Below are positions 32,139 to 33,932 of a DNA stretch of 33,932 bases, piece after piece (position 1 is the first letter of the stretch; the number at the start of each line of letters is the position of its first letter). Below the pieces are notes generated by a model. It made no database searches and was not told where the DNA came from. It saw nothing but the letters and a program-made list of their open reading frames with translations. A program made the position numbers and the translations under genes. The stretch comes from Candidatus Symbiothrix sp. (GTDB taxonomy: Bacteria; Bacteroidota; Bacteroidia; Bacteroidales; Azobacteroidaceae): contig JAISKM010000151.1 in the NCBI GenBank assembly GCA_031261285.1, forward strand, positions 1-33,932, read 5' to 3'.

Positions 32139-33326
32139 ATGAAAGAATTTATAAGCAAATTAAGTCAAATAAGAACTATCTGGTGGTTTATAGCATTGCT
32201 TTTTGCTGCAATTTGGAAGATATTGTCATGGATATTAAGTGATAATATAATACAATGGATTAATGATACACACATAGGCGATATTGGTTCTGTATTGGGA
32301 TTAATCATTTTGGTAATCTATCTATTTATAAAAAAACCATTTAAAAACATAGATTCTAATGCAATATTTAATGACATTACTTCCGATAACACAGTAATTA
32401 AGAAAATTGATGATAACAACGATATAATAAACTGTACTGTAACGGATTTTAATCTAAAAAGAAATCAAAAACAACAATGTGTTTTTATTGCTATAACTTT
32501 GGTGTCTGATTACTTAAATATTATACACTTTGCTATTTTAAGTAAATTAAGGCAGTTGCAAAAATATAATATTAATCCAATAATATACCTTACTATAATC
32601 AATAAACAGAATAAGGTAACTAAGATTGAGCGTTTATTTAAAAAAATACTTCGTTTATACCTCGTAAAACCTAAAATAATAACGAATGAACACAAATTAA
32701 GTAATGCGACAATGAATAAACTTGATGAAACAAAAGTTCAGGAAATATTGGATTTATTGCCGCCACATAAAAAAGATGGAGGAACAAATAATTATCTTAT
32801 TACCATAATGATGCCATTTATTGAAAATGGAATTCAACAAGAAGAAAAAGCATTGATAATATGCGGTGAGGATATGCAACAGTTTTGGAATTGGAATAAA
32901 ATCAATCAAGAAGACACGAAAAAACCGCCATTATTGTTTATATTACCGAAATTACAAGGATTGAACGGAGATGATATAACTCCTAAAAGTAATACTAATA
33001 CTTTGGCAATTAAATTTGATTTGAGAGATAAAACGGCAGGTTTTGAGAGTATTGATTCGGTAGTAAACATGATAGATACTGCCACAGATAAAAATGCTTT
33101 ATTGCAAATTTATACTTTTTTTGTTTTTCCACTTATTGAAATAAATGAAGCAAAAAATGATGTTTTGTTTAAAGTAAAAAAACACGATAATTCTTATTGT
33201 GATATAAAAAATATTTCAGATATAAATACGTTATCAAGTGTAGATATTGGTGATTTACAAAAAGATTTAAAAGAGCGAGTGAAATTATTATTAGAAAATA
33301 TGTCTAAAATGTTAATAAAAAAATAA
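32139..33326 (+). CDS. Membrane-anchored TyrRS-like protein
   Basis: A 395-residue protein with two N-terminal membrane helices (about residues 13-33 and 47-64). The soluble part reads like an archaeal-type TyrRS: VFIAITLVSDYLNIIHFAIL in place of the HIGH strand (NIIH for HLGH), IICGEDMQQFWNW for GGMEQRKIH, LPKLQGLNGDDITPKS for the GLDGEGKMSSS loop, QIYTFFVFPLIEI for the AKYFLEYPL helix, and a C-terminal DLKERVKLLLENMSKML. HIGH and KMSKS residues are not kept, so aminoacylation is doubtful. It starts 17 bases after the AsnRS-like gene and ends one base before the AspRS gene. No family name is known to me. Confidence 0.6.
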   Translation: MKEFISKLSQIRTIWWFIALLFAAIWKILSWILSDNIIQWINDTHIGDIGSVLGLIILVIYLFIKKPFKNIDSNAIFNDITSDNTVIKKIDDNNDIINCTVTDFNLKRNQKQQCVFIAITLVSDYLNIIHFAILSKLRQLQKYNINPIIYLTIINKQNKVTKIERLFKKILRLYLVKPKIITNEHKLSNATMNKLDETKVQEILDLLPPHKKDGGTNNYLITIMMPFIENGIQQEEKALIICGEDMQQFWNWNKINQEDTKKPPLLFILPKLQGLNGDDITPKSNTNTLAIKFDLRDKTAGFESIDSVVNMIDTATDKNALLQIYTFFVFPLIEINEAKNDVLFKVKKHDNSYCDIKNISDINTLSSVDIGDLQKDLKERVKLLLENMSKMLIKK

Positions 33327-33327
33327 T

Positions 33328-33932
33328 ATGGAAAGATTCCCAAAAACAGAAAAACTTCACATTAATGAAGTGAAAAATTACACTGGACAAACAATAAATA
33401 TCAAAGGTTTTGTTCATAATGTAAGAGATTTGAAAAAAGTTCAGTTTGTCATTTTAAGAGATAAAACAGGACTGTTGCAACTTTTTATTTCCAAAGAAGA
33501 GGCCAATGAGAAACTAAACGCTCTTGTTTCTTCTCTTACGAAAGAGTCGGTAATTTCGGTTACAGGCAAAGTAAATATTGACGAGAATATCAAACTCAAT
33601 CAGGTTGAAATTCAAGTTGAGAACATGGAGGTTATCAGTGCCTCGTTGCCCGAATTGCCTATTGATGAAAATTCGCCGTTGGATTTGTTGCTTGATTGGC
33701 GTTTCCTTGATTTGAGAAATGAAAGGAATCTTCTTATTTTTCAAGTTCAAACAACAGCAGAGCAAGCCATGCGTGAATTTTGGGCAGAACACGATTTTAT
33801 GGAAATTCATACGCCCAAATTTGTAGGAACAGCCACAGAATCCGGTTCGGAACTTTTTGAAGTGCCTTATTTTGGAAGGATGGCCTATTTAGCACAGTCG
33901 CCGCAATTCTACAAACAAATGGCAATGGCAGC
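33328..33932 (+). CDS. Archaeal-type AspRS-like class II synthetase, 5' part
   Basis: The frame is open to the window edge (201 codons seen). It starts with an OB-fold (NIKGFVHNVRDLKKVQFVIL), then LLDWRFLDLRN, motif 1 FMEIHTPKFV, and the sequence ATESGSELFEVPYFGR with AYLAQSPQFYKQMAMAA, the signature of the archaeal/eukaryal type (AspS2) rather than the longer bacterial AspRS that Bacteroidota use for housekeeping. The ATG at 33328 is one base after the previous stop. It is probably an acquired second AspRS that works with its two neighbours. Motifs 2 and 3 lie outside the window. Confidence 0.82.
   Translation, partial: MERFPKTEKLHINEVKNYTGQTINIKGFVHNVRDLKKVQFVILRDKTGLLQLFISKEEANEKLNALVSSLTKESVISVTGKVNIDENIKLNQVEIQVENMEVISASLPELPIDENSPLDLLLDWRFLDLRNERNLLIFQVQTTAEQAMREFWAEHDFMEIHTPKFVGTATESGSELFEVPYFGRMAYLAQSPQFYKQMAMA

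Overview
The window comes from a bacterium of the phylum Bacteroidota, most likely the order Bacteroidales. The evidence is promoters of the TAnnTTTG type with an upstream TTTG/TTG box about 19-20 bases away, a type IX secretion C-terminal domain, a BspA-like leucine-rich surface protein, a fibrobacter-paralogous (FISUMP) domain protein, a Bacteroidales-type KdsC, the inositol-lipid genes and many Bacteroidota outer-membrane and lipoprotein families. I cannot name a genus.

Layout. 1-567 is the 3' end of a FISUMP surface protein. 568-1000 is a mosaic of small palindromes plus a 29-30 bp tandem array. 1008-1911 holds a VOC/glyoxalase protein and KdsC. 1914-5797 (minus strand) is an inositol-phospholipid operon: CDP-alcohol phosphatidyltransferase fused to a HAD domain, inositol-3-phosphate synthase, and a lysophospholipid acyltransferase. 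5948-9331 is ilvB-ilvN-ilvC for branched-chain amino acid synthesis. 9438-12197 holds a DUF4292 lipoprotein, an EnvC-like LytM protein and queC. 12243-15903 (minus strand) holds a large TonB-receptor-like outer-membrane protein and a ferritin-like protein.

16000-29350 is an AT-rich accessory region built around copies and fragments of a tRNA-Phe locus. It carries a HEPN protein, a lipoprotein, a YodC-like protein, a serine-recombinase remnant, a broken PIN toxin with its antitoxin, a membrane zinc-ribbon protein, a TPR protein, an FRG-domain protein, a DEDDh exonuclease fused to tryptophan-rich repeats, a small unknown protein, a second HEPN-like protein, a type-IX-secreted leucine-rich protein and a complete AbiEi/AbiEii pair. 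The run from 25793 down to 19694 is one strand with short gaps and reads like an undescribed defence-type operon.

The chromosome-like base composition returns with hflX (29472-30737), which carries a small palindromic repeat translated inside its GTPase domain. It is followed by a second AT-rich segment with three aminoacyl-tRNA-synthetase-like genes in a row: a class II AsnRS-like enzyme, a two-helix membrane protein whose soluble part looks like an archaeal-type TyrRS with degenerate HIGH and KMSKS motifs, and an archaeal-type AspRS that runs off the window. This trio is the most promising candidate for an undescribed system here.

Small palindromic repeats recur throughout: between genes, as seeds of tandem arrays, and inside two coding regions. 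All family assignments rest on reading the translated sequences; no database search was run.
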